64,000 nt of DNA. Source: an uncultured Pelagibacteraceae bacterium (GTDB lineage Bacteria > Pseudomonadota > Alphaproteobacteria > Pelagibacterales > Pelagibacteraceae). The stretch covers positions 52,614 to 116,613 of the forward strand of contig CACPMF010000001.1 of assembly GCA_902634935.1 (NCBI GenBank), in the 5' to 3' direction. Below are positions 9,950 to 18,763 of the stretch, piece after piece (the first letter of the stretch is position 1; each line of letters begins with the position of its first letter). The position numbers were made by a program, and so were the translations under genes. The notes beneath the pieces were generated by a model. The model had not been told where the DNA came from and did no database searches. It saw nothing but the letters and a program-made list of their open reading frames with translations.

Positions 9950-10235
9950 TTATAAATAGATTAATTAATATTTATTGTATTAGTATTATGATATGTGAAT
10001 TACGTAAATTATCTAATTTACACACTTTATATACAATTTATTAACATTTAATCGTAAATTAAACGTCTATTTATCAAAGTAAGTTAATATTTTTTATCAA
10101 TTAAAGAATTCTGGTTTTTAATTAATTAACATGTAAAAAAATGTTTAATATCAGTAATTATTTATAATAATAATTACATATATTTACTAATCACTAATTA
10201 CTAAGTTTTAGTGATATTTTATTGACATTTTATAC
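9950..10235. other. Candidate chromosomal replication origin (oriC) between hemE and ppsR
   Basis: This 286-base gap has no gene, is visibly richer in A+T than its neighbours, and separates divergent hemE and the DUF299 gene. In Caulobacter and Rickettsia oriC lies between hemE and this same homologue (RP001), so synteny is the main argument. Within the gap I see near-consensus DnaA boxes: TAATTCACA on the minus strand at 9994-10002 (one mismatch to TTATNCACA), ATTTACACA at 10016-10024 (two mismatches) and TTATATACA at 10027-10035 (one mismatch). Several TTAA-rich stretches could serve as unwinding elements, and TTAACAT/ATGTTTAA near 10126-10148 forms an imperfect inverted repeat. Genes diverge on both sides, as expected for leading-strand bias. 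Confidence 0.72.
10048..10062. promoter_or_regulatory. Candidate CtrA-type box in oriC region
   Basis: TTAA-TCGTAAA-TTAA is an exact match to the full CtrA consensus TTAA-N7-TTAA. In Caulobacter, CtrA binds such sites in oriC and represses initiation. Because the region is so AT-rich a chance match is quite possible, and whether this organism has a CtrA that acts here cannot be seen in the window. Confidence 0.3.
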
Positions 10236-11054
10236 ATGAAAAGTGAACACCAAATTTATCTTATTTCGGATTCTACTGGAGAAACTCTAGATAGAATCTT
10301 TTTAGCACTTAAAGCACAGTTTATAAACTTTGAATACGAACTTAATAATTTTTCTTTCACTAGAACAGAAAATCAAATTCAGCAGATTTTAGAAAAAGCA
10401 AAAAAAAGAGAGAACCCAATTATACTTTATACAATCGTTAATAGTAAGCTTGCTAAGTACCTAGCGGATCAAGCTCAATCGAAACAAATTCCCTGTTTTG
10501 GTGTTTTAGGTGATTTAATACTAAGCTTTTCTAAAATATTAAATCAAAGAGCATCACATGAACCAAGCGGTCAACACGCGCTCAACGAGGAATATTATCA
10601 AAGAATAGAAGCTATCCAATTTACAATGAACCATGATGATGGAAATCAAACTGATGATTTAGAGAAATCTGATATTATTTTGTTAGGGGTCAGCAGAACA
10701 AGCAAAACCCCAACCTCGATTTATTTAGCAAATAAAGGTTACAAAACTTCAAATATTCCATTAGTTAATGAAAAATCAATACCTAAAAGAATAACAAGTA
10801 AAAATTTTAAACCTTGTATTGTTGGTTTAACAACTGAAGCTGAAAGATTATTTGATATAAGAAAGAATAGATTGAATAGCCTGAAGGAAAATGAAAGCAC
10901 GGAGTACACAAATTTAGAAAAAATTAAAGAAGAGGTTGAAAACTCAAAAAAAATTTTTAGAAAAAACCAATGGCCAACAATAGATGTTACAAGAAAATCT
11001 GTTGAGGAAACCGCTGCTTCAATCATAAAAATTTATGAGATAAAAAATAAGTAA
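10236..11054 (+). CDS. ppsR: DUF299 family bifunctional kinase/pyrophosphorylase regulator of pyruvate phosphate dikinase or PEP synthase
   Basis: The 272-residue protein belongs to the PPDK/PEP-synthase regulatory family. It opens with YLISDSTGET, and has the nucleotide-binding P-loop GVSRTSKTPTS near residues 150-160, followed by an ANKGYK segment. Family members use ADP to phosphorylate, and phosphate to dephosphorylate, a Thr in pyruvate phosphate dikinase or PEP synthase, switching gluconeogenic PEP synthesis. Which of the two kinases is the target here cannot be told. It begins the rightward operon ppsR-maf-aroE-coaE-dnaQ; its stop overlaps the maf start by one base (TAATG). Confidence 0.93.
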   Translation: MKSEHQIYLISDSTGETLDRIFLALKAQFINFEYELNNFSFTRTENQIQQILEKAKKRENPIILYTIVNSKLAKYLADQAQSKQIPCFGVLGDLILSFSKILNQRASHEPSGQHALNEEYYQRIEAIQFTMNHDDGNQTDDLEKSDIILLGVSRTSKTPTSIYLANKGYKTSNIPLVNEKSIPKRITSKNFKPCIVGLTTEAERLFDIRKNRLNSLKENESTEYTNLEKIKEEVENSKKIFRKNQWPTIDVTRKSVEETAASIIKIYEIKNK

Positions 11055-11635
11055 TGAAAATTATATTAGCTTCAAAGAGCAAGGTCAGGAAAGATATATT
11101 AATCGAACACAATATAGATTGCGAAGTTATTCAATCAAACGTTGATGAAGATCCAATTAAAGATAGTTTAATTGCGGAAGGAGCAACACCTGAAATTATT
11201 TCTAAAAATCTAGCTGAGTTAAAAGCAAATAAAGTTAGTTCTAATCTATATGACAAATTAGTATTAGGAGCTGATAGCGTAATAGATTTAAATGGTGAAT
11301 TAATTTCAAAACCCTCATCAAGAGAGCAGGCGATGAATATATTAAGAAAATTGAATGGTAAGTCACATTATCTAATAAGTTCAGTTTGTATTTCAAAAAA
11401 TAATTCAATGATTTGGAATCATACTGATAAAGCAAAGCTCACTATGAAAAACTTATCAGATTTAGAGCTAAAAGATTATTTAAACAAAATCTCAGATGAA
11501 ACATTATATGCTTATAATGTTTATCAAATAGAAGGAGAGGGAAAAAACTTATTTGAGAAAATTGAAGGTGATAAAGATACAATAATGGGCTTACCAATAA
11601 CACAGATAAAAACATACATGGAAAATTACAAATGA
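11054..11635 (+). CDS. maf: Maf-like nucleoside triphosphate pyrophosphatase
   Basis: The 193-residue protein starts with ILASKSKVRKDIL, matching the Maf N-terminal S-x-x-R motif, and carries LGADSVI in the catalytic centre and KPSSREQAM downstream. Maf proteins hydrolyse dTTP/UTP or modified pyrimidine nucleotides to the monophosphates. It overlaps its upstream neighbour by one base and ends in an ATGA overlap with aroE. Length and motifs match the family; which Maf subtype it is cannot be resolved by eye. Confidence 0.9.
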   Translation: MKIILASKSKVRKDILIEHNIDCEVIQSNVDEDPIKDSLIAEGATPEIISKNLAELKANKVSSNLYDKLVLGADSVIDLNGELISKPSSREQAMNILRKLNGKSHYLISSVCISKNNSMIWNHTDKAKLTMKNLSDLELKDYLNKISDETLYAYNVYQIEGEGKNLFEKIEGDKDTIMGLPITQIKTYMENYK

Positions 11636-12426
11636 AAAAATTTTTAGTAATTGGTGATCCAATAGAGCATTCACTTTCTCCAAAATTACACAATTATTGG
11701 TTAAAACAGAATAATATTGATGCAGTTTATGAAAAAAAAAAAATTAATGAACCAGAACTGCAGGAAATTGTTTCTAAAGTTAGAAAAAATGAAATTTTTG
11801 GAGTGAATGTAACCGTCCCTTATAAATCTGAAATAATTAAATACTTAGATTTACTGAGTGATGATGCTAAAGCTACTCAATCTGTGAATACAATACTTAA
11901 AAAAGAGAACAAAATTTTTGGATTTAATACAGATGTAGATGGTTTTGAGTTATCTCTTCAAAATTATTTAGATAAAATAAAAAATAAGACTATTCTAATT
12001 ATAGGAGCCGGAGGAGTTGCTCCGTCTATAATTTATGTTTTAAAAAAAATTAAAGCATCTAAAATTTTAATTACCAATAGAACAAAAATCAAATCAGAAA
12101 ATTTGAAAAATAGATACAGTGATATCAATGTAGTTGATTGGGGAGAGACACCAGCTGCTGATGTAGTAATAAATGTAACGAGTTTAGGTCTAAATCCTAA
12201 TGATAAAATTGATTTAGATTATGAAAAAATTGGCAAGGATAAGTTTTTTTATGACGTAATATACAAACCATCAAAAACGTCATTTTTAGATGAGGCAAAA
12301 AAAAGAGGCAATGTAATTGAAAACGGTAAAATGATGTTTGCTTATCAAGCACAAAAAGCATTTGAATTGTGGAATAATTTAAAGCCAGAAATAAATGAAC
12401 AGGTCTTAAATATTTTAAATGATTAG
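11632..12426 (+). CDS. aroE: Shikimate dehydrogenase (NADP+)
   Basis: The 264-residue enzyme has the shikimate-binding SLSPKLHN (about 14-21), the catalytic Lys in NVTVPYK near residue 66, the FNTDVDGF motif, and an NADP-binding glycine-rich loop IGAGGVAPS near 124-132. AYQAQKAFELW closes the C-terminus. It reduces 3-dehydroshikimate to shikimate in aromatic amino acid synthesis. It starts inside the end of maf (ATGA) and overlaps coaE by eight bases, so it is part of the ppsR-dnaQ operon. Confidence 0.95.
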   Translation: MKKFLVIGDPIEHSLSPKLHNYWLKQNNIDAVYEKKKINEPELQEIVSKVRKNEIFGVNVTVPYKSEIIKYLDLLSDDAKATQSVNTILKKENKIFGFNTDVDGFELSLQNYLDKIKNKTILIIGAGGVAPSIIYVLKKIKASKILITNRTKIKSENLKNRYSDINVVDWGETPAADVVINVTSLGLNPNDKIDLDYEKIGKDKFFYDVIYKPSKTSFLDEAKKRGNVIENGKMMFAYQAQKAFELWNNLKPEINEQVLNILND

Positions 12427-12994
12427 AATAGCAATATTAGGAGATATAGGTGCTGGCAAAAGTTTTGTTTCTAAACAATTTAATTGTCCACTCTTTAATG
12501 CTGATAAAGAAGTTTCTGAAATTTATAAAAATGACAGATCTTGTTACCAAAAAATTAAAAAAGCATTGCCTAAATATATTATTTCAGATCATTTAGATAA
12601 AAAATTTTTACTGAAAGCTGTATTGGATAGTAAAAATAATCTTAAAAAGATTTCAAAAATTGTTCATCCAATTGTTAGAACTAGGATGAATAAATTTTTA
12701 ATCAAGAATAGTTCTAAGAAATTAGTAGTGCTAGACATTCCTTTATATTTAGAAAACAAACTAAATAAGAGGGGAGATGTATTAATTTTTGTAGAAGCAA
12801 AAAGAAAAGATATTCAAAAAAGATTAAAAAAGAGGGAATATTTCAATGAAAAACTAATTAGAAATTTGAAGAGTTTGCAGTTAACGTTAAGCAAAAAGAA
12901 AAAATTATCTAATTATATTATTAAGAATACATTTAATGCATCAAAAATTAAAAATGATATTAAAAATATAAAAACTGAGATCTTAAATATATGA
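12419..12994 (+). CDS. coaE: Dephospho-CoA kinase
   Basis: The 191-residue protein opens with IAILGDIGAGKSFVSKQF, the P-loop of CoaE, followed by FNADKEVSEIY and the KKISKIVHPIVR region, with VLDIPLYLE in the core. It phosphorylates the ribose 3'-OH of dephospho-CoA, the last step of CoA synthesis. It is very lysine-rich, as expected for an AT-rich genome. Its ATG overlaps the end of aroE by eight bases and its stop overlaps dnaQ by four (ATGA). Confidence 0.93.
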   Translation: MIRIAILGDIGAGKSFVSKQFNCPLFNADKEVSEIYKNDRSCYQKIKKALPKYIISDHLDKKFLLKAVLDSKNNLKKISKIVHPIVRTRMNKFLIKNSSKKLVVLDIPLYLENKLNKRGDVLIFVEAKRKDIQKRLKKREYFNEKLIRNLKSLQLTLSKKKKLSNYIIKNTFNASKIKNDIKNIKTEILNI

Positions 12995-13659
12995 AAGAAA
13001 TAATTTTAGATACTGAAACAACTGGATTATCTGTTAAAGATGGTCACCGTATCGTTGAAATTGGTTGTATAGAACTTGATAACCTAGTTCCAACAAAAAA
13101 TATATTTCATTGTTACTTAAATCCAGAAAGAAAAGTATCCGAAAAAGCATTTGAAGTTCATGGCTATTCTGACCAATTTTTATCTGATAAAAAAAAATTT
13201 TTTGAAATAGCAGATGAATTTTTAAATTTTATAAAAGATAAAAAAATAATAATACATAACGCAGAATTTGATATTTCACATTTAAACAACGAACTATCTA
13301 TTGCCGGTAAACCAGAAATAAATAAAGAAAATACTGTAGATACATTAGACCTTGCTAGAAACAAATACCCTGGTTCAGGTATAAGTTTGGATGCTCTCTG
13401 TAAAAGATTTAAAATAGACAATTCAAAAAGAGAAAAACATTCAGCTTTAATCGACTGCGAACTGCTTGCTAAAGTATATATAAATCTATTAGATCAAAAA
13501 GAGCCTAAACTAAACTTTTCAAACTTTGTTGATATTAACTCTGTCGAAACTCAAAATAAAAATATTACTTATTCAAAAAAAATTGTTTATCCCACATCAG
13601 AAGAGCTTGAACAACACAAACAATTTTTGAACAAAGATTTAAAGAAAAATTTTTATTGA
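12991..13659 (+). CDS. dnaQ: DNA polymerase III epsilon subunit (3'-5' proofreading exonuclease)
   Basis: The 222-residue protein has the DEDDh exonuclease motifs: LDTETTGL (ExoI, residues 6-13), IIIHNAEFDISHLN (ExoII, near 90) and EKHSALIDCELLA (ExoIII, His-x4-Asp, near 150). It proofreads for the replicative polymerase. The C-terminal tail that binds the alpha subunit is short but present. It closes the ppsR-maf-aroE-coaE-dnaQ run on the right of the candidate origin and overlaps the 3' end of convergent secB by seven bases. Confidence 0.94.
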   Translation: MKEIILDTETTGLSVKDGHRIVEIGCIELDNLVPTKNIFHCYLNPERKVSEKAFEVHGYSDQFLSDKKKFFEIADEFLNFIKDKKIIIHNAEFDISHLNNELSIAGKPEINKENTVDTLDLARNKYPGSGISLDALCKRFKIDNSKREKHSALIDCELLAKVYINLLDQKEPKLNFSNFVDINSVETQNKNITYSKKIVYPTSEELEQHKQFLNKDLKKNFY

Positions 13660-14078
13660 TTTGATCTTTGTTGGTATAATTCGTTAAAGTCAATTTCACC
13701 TGAAAAATTAGCCTCTGGAAATCCTGAATGTCTAAGTATTTGAACAAAAGCTTCACGTATTTTTGGAAAAATTTCTAATTGTAAATCACAAAGTATAAAT
13801 TTCTCCATTTCTTTTTTTTCAACATTTAGGTTATCAATTTCTACGACGGTTGAATAAAGAAGTTCAAAGAGTGCTTTTTTTTTACTTTCTTCTACATCTG
13901 TGTACTTAAGTTTAGTAAAAACTTCTATCATTTTATTTTTTAATGGTTTTGAAGTTATATCTAAAGTGATTTTATATTTTGATATTCTTTCTCTTGCTAA
14001 AAGAAGTGTTTGCACATCTGGTATTTCAACAGACATATCTTTAGTGTAAGTGACTATGATTTTATGTTTAACAGGCAT
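13653..14078 (-). CDS. secB: Protein-export chaperone SecB
   Basis: The 141-residue acidic protein matches SecB in length and pattern, with KYTDVEESKK, an internal LFELLYSTVVEI segment, and the conserved FPKIREAFVQILRHSGFP toward the C-terminus. SecB is a tetrameric chaperone that keeps precursors unfolded and hands them to SecA. It lies just after fxsA on the minus strand (adjacent stop/start) and overlaps dnaQ tail to tail. The dnaQ-secB-fxsA-tim44 order is common in alphaproteobacteria. Confidence 0.93.
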   Translation of the reverse strand: MPVKHKIIVTYTKDMSVEIPDVQTLLLARERISKYKITLDITSKPLKNKMIEVFTKLKYTDVEESKKKALFELLYSTVVEIDNLNVEKKEMEKFILCDLQLEIFPKIREAFVQILRHSGFPEANFSGEIDFNELYQQRSNQ

Positions 14079-14494
14079 TATTTTTCATCCATATCTTTAT
14101 ATTCACCTTCAATAAAATCTTTTTTTTCACTGTCATTATTTTTTTTTTTAAATCTTTTTGAAAAAACATTAAAGATAAGCTTTCTTGTCACTGGAATAAT
14201 TAGTAGTAATCCAAAAAAATCAGTGGCGAAACCAGGAATAATTAAGAGAACAGCAGCAAATGTCAGTGCGGCGCCTGACACAATTTCATAAATAGGAACT
14301 TCATTTTTAATTAATTGGCTCATTCCAGATCTTAGGGTGTTAAATCCTTCGTATCTTGCATAGGCGACTCCTATAATCGCTGTCAGCAAAATTAAACTAA
14401 TGGTATTAAATGCTCCAATAGAGGATCCTATTTTAATAAATAGGTAAATTTCAAGTAGAGGAATAGATAAAATAAGAATTAATACTGAGTTCAT
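14078..14494 (-). CDS. fxsA: FxsA family cytoplasmic membrane protein
   Basis: The 138-residue protein has three to four hydrophobic segments and the family landmarks: PLLEIYLFIKIG near residue 13, TAIIGVAYARYEGF, and LLIIPGFATDFFGLLLIIP near residues 83-101. The C-terminus is charged and cytoplasmic. FxsA is known as a phage-exclusion modifier in E. coli, and its normal role is unclear. It is divergent from the Tim44-like gene and adjacent to secB, as in many alphaproteobacteria. Confidence 0.88.
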   Translation of the reverse strand: MNSVLILILSIPLLEIYLFIKIGSSIGAFNTISLILLTAIIGVAYARYEGFNTLRSGMSQLIKNEVPIYEIVSGAALTFAAVLLIIPGFATDFFGLLLIIPVTRKLIFNVFSKRFKKKNNDSEKKDFIEGEYKDMDEK

Positions 14495-14552
14495 TTGTCT
14501 ATAATGTAAATTGCCAGTTGAAATTAGGCAACATAGTAAATATTATTATCAT

Positions 14553-15140
14553 ATGAGTTATAGCTTTGAATATATCGATATCATCCTTCTTGCAATGATT
14601 GCAGGATTTATATTTCTTAGATTAAGAGGAATTTTAGGAAAAAAATCGGGCTTTGAAGAAGATATTAACCAAAGCTTTCCTCATGAGGCACCAGTAGTCA
14701 AAAAAGGTGTTAAGTTAAACGCTGATACATTTGATGAAAATGCTAAAAAAGAATTCTTAAAAGGTGCGCAAATCGCTTACGAAACTATTGTTACAAGTTT
14801 TTCTGAAGGAAAATTAAAAGACATCAAATCATTGTTAGGCAAAGAGGTTTATGATCAATTTGATCAAGCTGTAAAAGATAGAAAATCTAAAAATTTATCT
14901 TCTAACACTACTTTTATTGGAATTAATTCTGCAGAAATTAAAAATCATGAACAAAATAAAAATATGCTGGAGGTAACAGTCGAGTTTGTTAGTGAAATCA
15001 TTTCACATATTAAAGATAAAGAAAACAAAACAGTTTCAGGAGATCCAGAAAAAATTAAAAAAGTTCATGATATTTGGAAATTTTCTAAAGATAGTAGATC
15101 TGTAAATCCAAATTGGGTACTAATTGATACCCAAGCTTAA
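14553..15140 (+). CDS. Tim44/TimA domain inner-membrane protein
   Basis: I take the start at ATG 14553 (MSYSFEYIDI) because the family begins directly with a single membrane helix, IDIILLAMIAGFIFLRLRG; an in-frame ATG at 14511 would add 14 residues that look non-coding. The mature region carries a Tim44-like domain with FLKGAQIAYETIVTSFSEGKL and a C-terminal VHDIWKFSKDSRSVNPNWVL signature. Bacterial homologues of mitochondrial Tim44 are inner-membrane anchored and linked to protein translocation or membrane-protein quality control. The smr gene starts at the next base after the stop. Confidence 0.88.
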   Translation: MSYSFEYIDIILLAMIAGFIFLRLRGILGKKSGFEEDINQSFPHEAPVVKKGVKLNADTFDENAKKEFLKGAQIAYETIVTSFSEGKLKDIKSLLGKEVYDQFDQAVKDRKSKNLSSNTTFIGINSAEIKNHEQNKNMLEVTVEFVSEIISHIKDKENKTVSGDPEKIKKVHDIWKFSKDSRSVNPNWVLIDTQA

Positions 15141-15563
15141 TTGACAAAAAAACTTTCAGATAAAGACAAGAAGGACTGGCAAAATTTCTTAGAAAGCTCA
15201 GAAAAGTTAGGCAACAAAGATAGAGAAAATTTAGATCATCAGAATAGAATTAGAGAAAAAGTTATTGATCTTCATGGATTTACTCTTGAGGAGGCAAATC
15301 AAAAAGTTTCTGAATTTATCCAAGATTGTTATGATCAAAATGTAATAAAAATAAATATAATAACTGGTAAGGGACTTAGATCAAAAAATTTAAATGATCC
15401 ATATCAATCTAAAGATCTAAGTATACTAAAGCATTCTGTACCTAATTATATTAAAGATAGCCCTCATCTAATGTCAAAAATTATAAAAATTGATCAGCAA
15501 GCTGTTGATAGCCCATCAAAAGGAAATTTTGAGATTTATTTAAAAAAAAAAATTATAGAATAA
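15141..15563 (+). CDS. Smr (MutS2 C-terminal-like) domain protein
   Basis: The 140-residue protein begins at TTG 15141 directly after the Tim44-like stop. It has the Smr-domain signature [10 protein letters not shown] near residue 43 and [10 protein letters not shown] near residue 75, where many family members have HGKG. Smr domains bind or nick nucleic acids, and this stand-alone form is a typical alphaproteobacterial gene. In many relatives an mltA gene lies between tim44 and smr; none is present here. The 3' end overlaps convergent hslU by 11 bases. Confidence 0.88.
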   Translation: MTKKLSDKDKKDWQNFLESSEKLGNKDRENLDHQNRIREKVIDLHGFTLEEANQKVSEFIQDCYDQNVIKINIITGKGLRSKNLNDPYQSKDLSILKHSVPNYIKDSPHLMSKIIKIDQQAVDSPSKGNFEIYLKKKIIE

Positions 15564-16920
15564 ATTTAGAAAGATCAGTATCTTTTACTAGTTCACCAAT
15601 ATTTTTCTTAATATATTCAGAATTCACTGTTATTTTTTCACCAGCTCTATCTGTAGCTGTGAAACTAATTTCATCTAGCACTCTTTCGATAATGGTATGA
15701 AGACGTCTTGCACCAATATTCTCAACAGTTGTATTAACTTCGCTCGCAATATTAGCAATAGTATCAATACCGTCATCTGTGAATTGTAGATCTACATTTT
15801 CAGTTTTTAAAAGTGCCTTATATTGTTTTATCAAACTGTTATCTGGTTCTTTCAAAATTCTTTTAAAATCATCACTGTTTAACGCATCAAGCTCAACTCT
15901 AATCGGAAGTCTTCCTTGAAGTTCTGGTAAAAGGTCAGAAGGTTTTGCTAATTGGAATGCTCCTGATGCAATAAACAAAATATGGTCAGTTTTAATAGGA
16001 CCATATTTTGTGCTCACAGTTGTTCCTTCAATTAAAGGCAATAGATCTCTTTGAACACCTTCCCTTGAAACATCTCCACCAACACGATCAGTTCTAGCTG
16101 AGATCTTATCTATTTCATCTAAAAACACTATACCATTATTTTCTGTTGAATTTTTTGCAGCTTTAATAATTTTATCTTGTTCAATTAATTTATCAGATTC
16201 TTCATTTATTAAAATTTCATGAGATTCTTTCACACTCATTTTCTTCTTCTTTGGTTTTTGGCCCATTGATTTTCCTAAAACATCAGAAATATTTATCATC
16301 CCAACGTTTGCGCCTGGCATTCCTGGTATTTCGAAAGATGGCATTTGGTTACTTTCAGCTACAGCAATTTCAATCTCATTGTCATCTAAATCTCCATCTC
16401 TTAACCTTTTTCTAAAGCTTTCTCTAGTAGCCACACTTGCTTTGTTGCCGACTAATGCGTCCAAAACTCTTTCTTCAGCTAACTTTTGTGCTTGTGCGTG
16501 GACTTCTTTTCTTTTTTTTACCTTTTCCATTGAAATTGCAATCTCTAACAAATCCCTTACAATTTGTTCGACATCTCTTCCTACATAACCTACTTCCGTA
16601 AATCTTGTTGCCTCAACTTTTACAAAGGGTGCTTCAGCAAGCTTTGATAGTCTTCTTGAAATTTCTGTTTTTCCAACTCCTGTTGGACCAATCATAAGTA
16701 TATTTTTTGGAAGAACTTCATCTTTCATATCTCCAGATAAAGCCTGTCTTCTCCATCTATTTCTTAAAGCTATAGCTACTGCTCTTTTTGCTTTGTTCTG
16801 CCCTACAACAAATCTATCTAGCTCTGAAACAATTTCTCTTGGGGAAAGTGAATTTTCAATAGTTGAATTTTCTTTTTCAACCTTTCCTTTTGGAAATGTA
16901 GTTACGTTAGTTTTTTCCAT
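15553..16920 (-). CDS. hslU: HslU ATPase/unfoldase subunit of the HslVU protease
   Basis: The 455-residue AAA+ protein carries [20 protein letters not shown], the Walker [11 protein letters not shown] near residue 73, the pore-associated VGYVGRDVE, the Walker B FLDEIDKI and sensor residues in GARRLHTI. An intermediate I-domain is present with a long Lys-rich insertion. HslU recognises, unfolds and feeds substrates to the HslV peptidase chamber. It directly follows hslV with one base between them, so it shares the promoter upstream of hslV. Confidence 0.97.
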   Translation of the reverse strand: MEKTNVTTFPKGKVEKENSTIENSLSPREIVSELDRFVVGQNKAKRAVAIALRNRWRRQALSGDMKDEVLPKNILMIGPTGVGKTEISRRLSKLAEAPFVKVEATRFTEVGYVGRDVEQIVRDLLEIAISMEKVKKRKEVHAQAQKLAEERVLDALVGNKASVATRESFRKRLRDGDLDDNEIEIAVAESNQMPSFEIPGMPGANVGMINISDVLGKSMGQKPKKKKMSVKESHEILINEESDKLIEQDKIIKAAKNSTENNGIVFLDEIDKISARTDRVGGDVSREGVQRDLLPLIEGTTVSTKYGPIKTDHILFIASGAFQLAKPSDLLPELQGRLPIRVELDALNSDDFKRILKEPDNSLIKQYKALLKTENVDLQFTDDGIDTIANIASEVNTTVENIGARRLHTIIERVLDEISFTATDRAGEKITVNSEYIKKNIGELVKDTDLSKFIL

Positions 16921-16921
16921 T

Positions 16922-17437
16922 TTATATTTTCTCCATACTCAAGTTGTCATTGGTAAAAACACATATTTCAGATGCAACTTTAATAGCTTTTTTTGCTATA
17001 TCCTCAGCAGATTTATCACCATCGATTAATACTTTCGCAGCTGCTAAAGCATAATTTCCACCTGAACCAATTCCAATAACATCTCCTTCTGGCTCTAAAA
17101 CATCTCCAGTACCAGAAATAATAAAGCTTTTTTCTTTATCAGCTATAGCCATTAGTGCTTCTAGTCTCCTTAAATATTTATCAGTTCTCCAATCTTTAGC
17201 TAGTTCGACAGCAGCTCTTGTTAAATTACCCGCATGTTTTTCTAACTTAGACTCTAATCTTTCAAATAATGTAAGTGCATCTGCTGTTGAACCAGCAAAC
17301 CCAGCGATCACATTTCTTTTCTCTATCTTTCTGACTTTGTTAGCAGTTTTTTTAATTACAGTATTTCCCATACTGACCTGCCCGTCACTTGCAACTACTA
17401 CATCGTTATTTTTTCTAACTAATACTATTGTTGTCAT
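16922..17437 (-). CDS. hslV: HslV peptidase subunit of the HslVU protease
   Basis: The 171-residue protein begins [10 protein letters not shown]; after loss of Met the Thr at position 2 is the catalytic N-terminal nucleophile of proteasome-like beta subunits. Other family marks are [28 protein letters not shown] and [13 protein letters not shown]. It forms the dodecameric proteolytic core with HslU. No Shine-Dalgarno is visible; a sigma-32-like promoter ends seven bases before the ATG, which suggests a leaderless or nearly leaderless message. Confidence 0.97.
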   Translation of the reverse strand: MTTIVLVRKNNDVVVASDGQVSMGNTVIKKTANKVRKIEKRNVIAGFAGSTADALTLFERLESKLEKHAGNLTRAAVELAKDWRTDKYLRRLEALMAIADKEKSFIISGTGDVLEPEGDVIGIGSGGNYALAAAKVLIDGDKSAEDIAKKAIKVASEICVFTNDNLSMEKI

Positions 17438-17444
17438 GCAATAT

Positions 17445-17472
17445 AAATGGATACTAAATTTGATAGTTCAAG
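17445..17472 (-). promoter_or_regulatory. Predicted heat-shock (sigma-32-type) promoter of hslVU
   Basis: On the minus strand CTTGAA (17472-17467) is followed after 15 bases by TCCATTT (17451-17445). The pair matches the heat-shock consensus CTTGAA and CCCATNT at 12 of 13 positions. hslVU is a classical RpoH regulon operon, which makes the site biologically sensible. Only seven bases separate the -10 element from the hslV ATG, so transcription would start at or near the start codon. Confidence 0.6.
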
Positions 17473-17528
17473 CCCGGGTTTAGTATTATTGCCATAATTG
17501 AATTATATATATATACCTCTTTAAAATT

Positions 17529-18119
17529 ATGAAGCGTAAAGCAAAAATAAGCAGAAAGACAAAAGAAACCAACATCAATGTTGAACTTAACATCGATGGA
17601 AAAGGTAAATACAAAGTTGACACAGGTATAGGATTTTTAAATCACATGCTTGAACAATTATCAAAGCATTCTTCAATAGATATGAATATTAAGGCCAAGG
17701 GTGATACACACATTGATCTTCATCACACTACAGAAGACACAGGTATTGCAATCGGTGAATGTTTAAAAAAAGCGTCTAAAAAGTTTGTTGGCATTAAAAG
17801 ATATGCACACGCAATGATACCAATGGACGAAACGCTTACTCGTGTTGCAATCGATGTGTCTAATAGACCTTACTTAATTTGGAAAGTGAAATTAAAAGTC
17901 GAGAAGCTTGGGGAAATGGATACAGAGCTTTTCAAAGAGTGGTTCCAAGCTTTTTCACAAGCAGCTGGAATTACTTTACACGTTGAAAATATTTATGGTG
18001 ATAATAGTCACCACATAATAGAGTCTTGTTTTAAAGGCTTAGCGAGATCTTTAAGAGCTGCATTGGAAATGGACCCAAGGAATAAAAATACTATTCCTTC
18101 CACTAAAGGCTCTTTATAA
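17529..18119 (+). CDS. hisB: Imidazoleglycerol-phosphate dehydratase
   Basis: The 196-residue monofunctional enzyme has the metal-binding motifs [14 protein letters not shown] (near 38), [15 protein letters not shown] (near 66) and the second half repeats [16 protein letters not shown] near 160. It dehydrates imidazole glycerol phosphate to imidazole acetol phosphate in histidine synthesis. There is no fused histidinol phosphatase domain, as is usual in alphaproteobacteria. It is the first gene of the hisB-hisH-barrel-hisA-hisF-hisE run and is divergent from hslV. Confidence 0.97.
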   Translation: MKRKAKISRKTKETNINVELNIDGKGKYKVDTGIGFLNHMLEQLSKHSSIDMNIKAKGDTHIDLHHTTEDTGIAIGECLKKASKKFVGIKRYAHAMIPMDETLTRVAIDVSNRPYLIWKVKLKVEKLGEMDTELFKEWFQAFSQAAGITLHVENIYGDNSHHIIESCFKGLARSLRAALEMDPRNKNTIPSTKGSL

Positions 18120-18124
18120 AATTA

Positions 18125-18751
18125 ATGAATGTCACAATTGTTGACTATAACTCAGGCAATATAAGCTCAGTAATTAATTCTTTCACTGAGGTTGCAAAAG
18201 GGAAAGTTAATTTAGAAGTATCATCAGATTTAAATAAAATAAAATCAAGTGATAAAGTCGTGTTACCAGGACAAGGCTCATTTAAGAGCTGTATAGATGC
18301 TTTAAACAGCATAAATGGACTAACTGATACTCTTAGCGAATTTGTGATGATCGATAAAAAACCACTTTTTGGAATATGTGTGGGGTTACAAATGTTTGCT
18401 AATGTTGGCTATGAAGAAACCGAGACAAAAGGATTAGGGTGGTTACCTGGAAAAGTATCAAAAATCGACAATAAAAATGGAAAATATAAACTTCCACATA
18501 TTGGCTGGAACCAAATAAGTATAGTTAAAGACAGCAAAATTTTTAAAGATGTAGAAAATAATTCACATATGTATTTTGTACATAGTTATGAATTTATCCC
18601 TGAGGATAAAGGTGTGATTTCAGCAATAACAGATTATTCTTCAAACATTGTTTGCTCAGTTGAAAAAGAAAATATCTTTGGGACTCAATTTCATCCAGAA
18701 AAGAGTGATAAGATTGGACTTAAAATAATTGAAAATTTTATACTTATTTAA
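18125..18751 (+). CDS. hisH: Imidazole glycerol phosphate synthase, glutamine amidotransferase subunit HisH
   Basis: The 208-residue class I amidotransferase has the nucleophile elbow FGICVGLQM near residue 81 with the catalytic Cys, and the His-Glu pair in GTQFHPEKSD near residue 185. VVLPGQGSF marks the oxyanion region. It supplies ammonia through HisF to form IGP and AICAR. It begins five bases after hisB. The AICAR by-product links this pathway to purH further right in the window. Confidence 0.96.
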   Translation: MNVTIVDYNSGNISSVINSFTEVAKGKVNLEVSSDLNKIKSSDKVVLPGQGSFKSCIDALNSINGLTDTLSEFVMIDKKPLFGICVGLQMFANVGYEETETKGLGWLPGKVSKIDNKNGKYKLPHIGWNQISIVKDSKIFKDVENNSHMYFVHSYEFIPEDKGVISAITDYSSNIVCSVEKENIFGTQFHPEKSDKIGLKIIENFILI

Positions 18752-18763
18752 TAGAGTAAAGTT

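Noticed and set aside
10222..10235. Perfect TTGACA -35-like hexamer before ppsR
   Set aside because: It ends only eight bases before the ATG at 10236, leaving no room for a -10 element and start site upstream of the gene; likely chance in AT-rich DNA.
14511..14552. Upstream ATG for the Tim44-like gene
   Set aside because: The added 14 residues precede the conserved membrane anchor and look like intergenic sequence.
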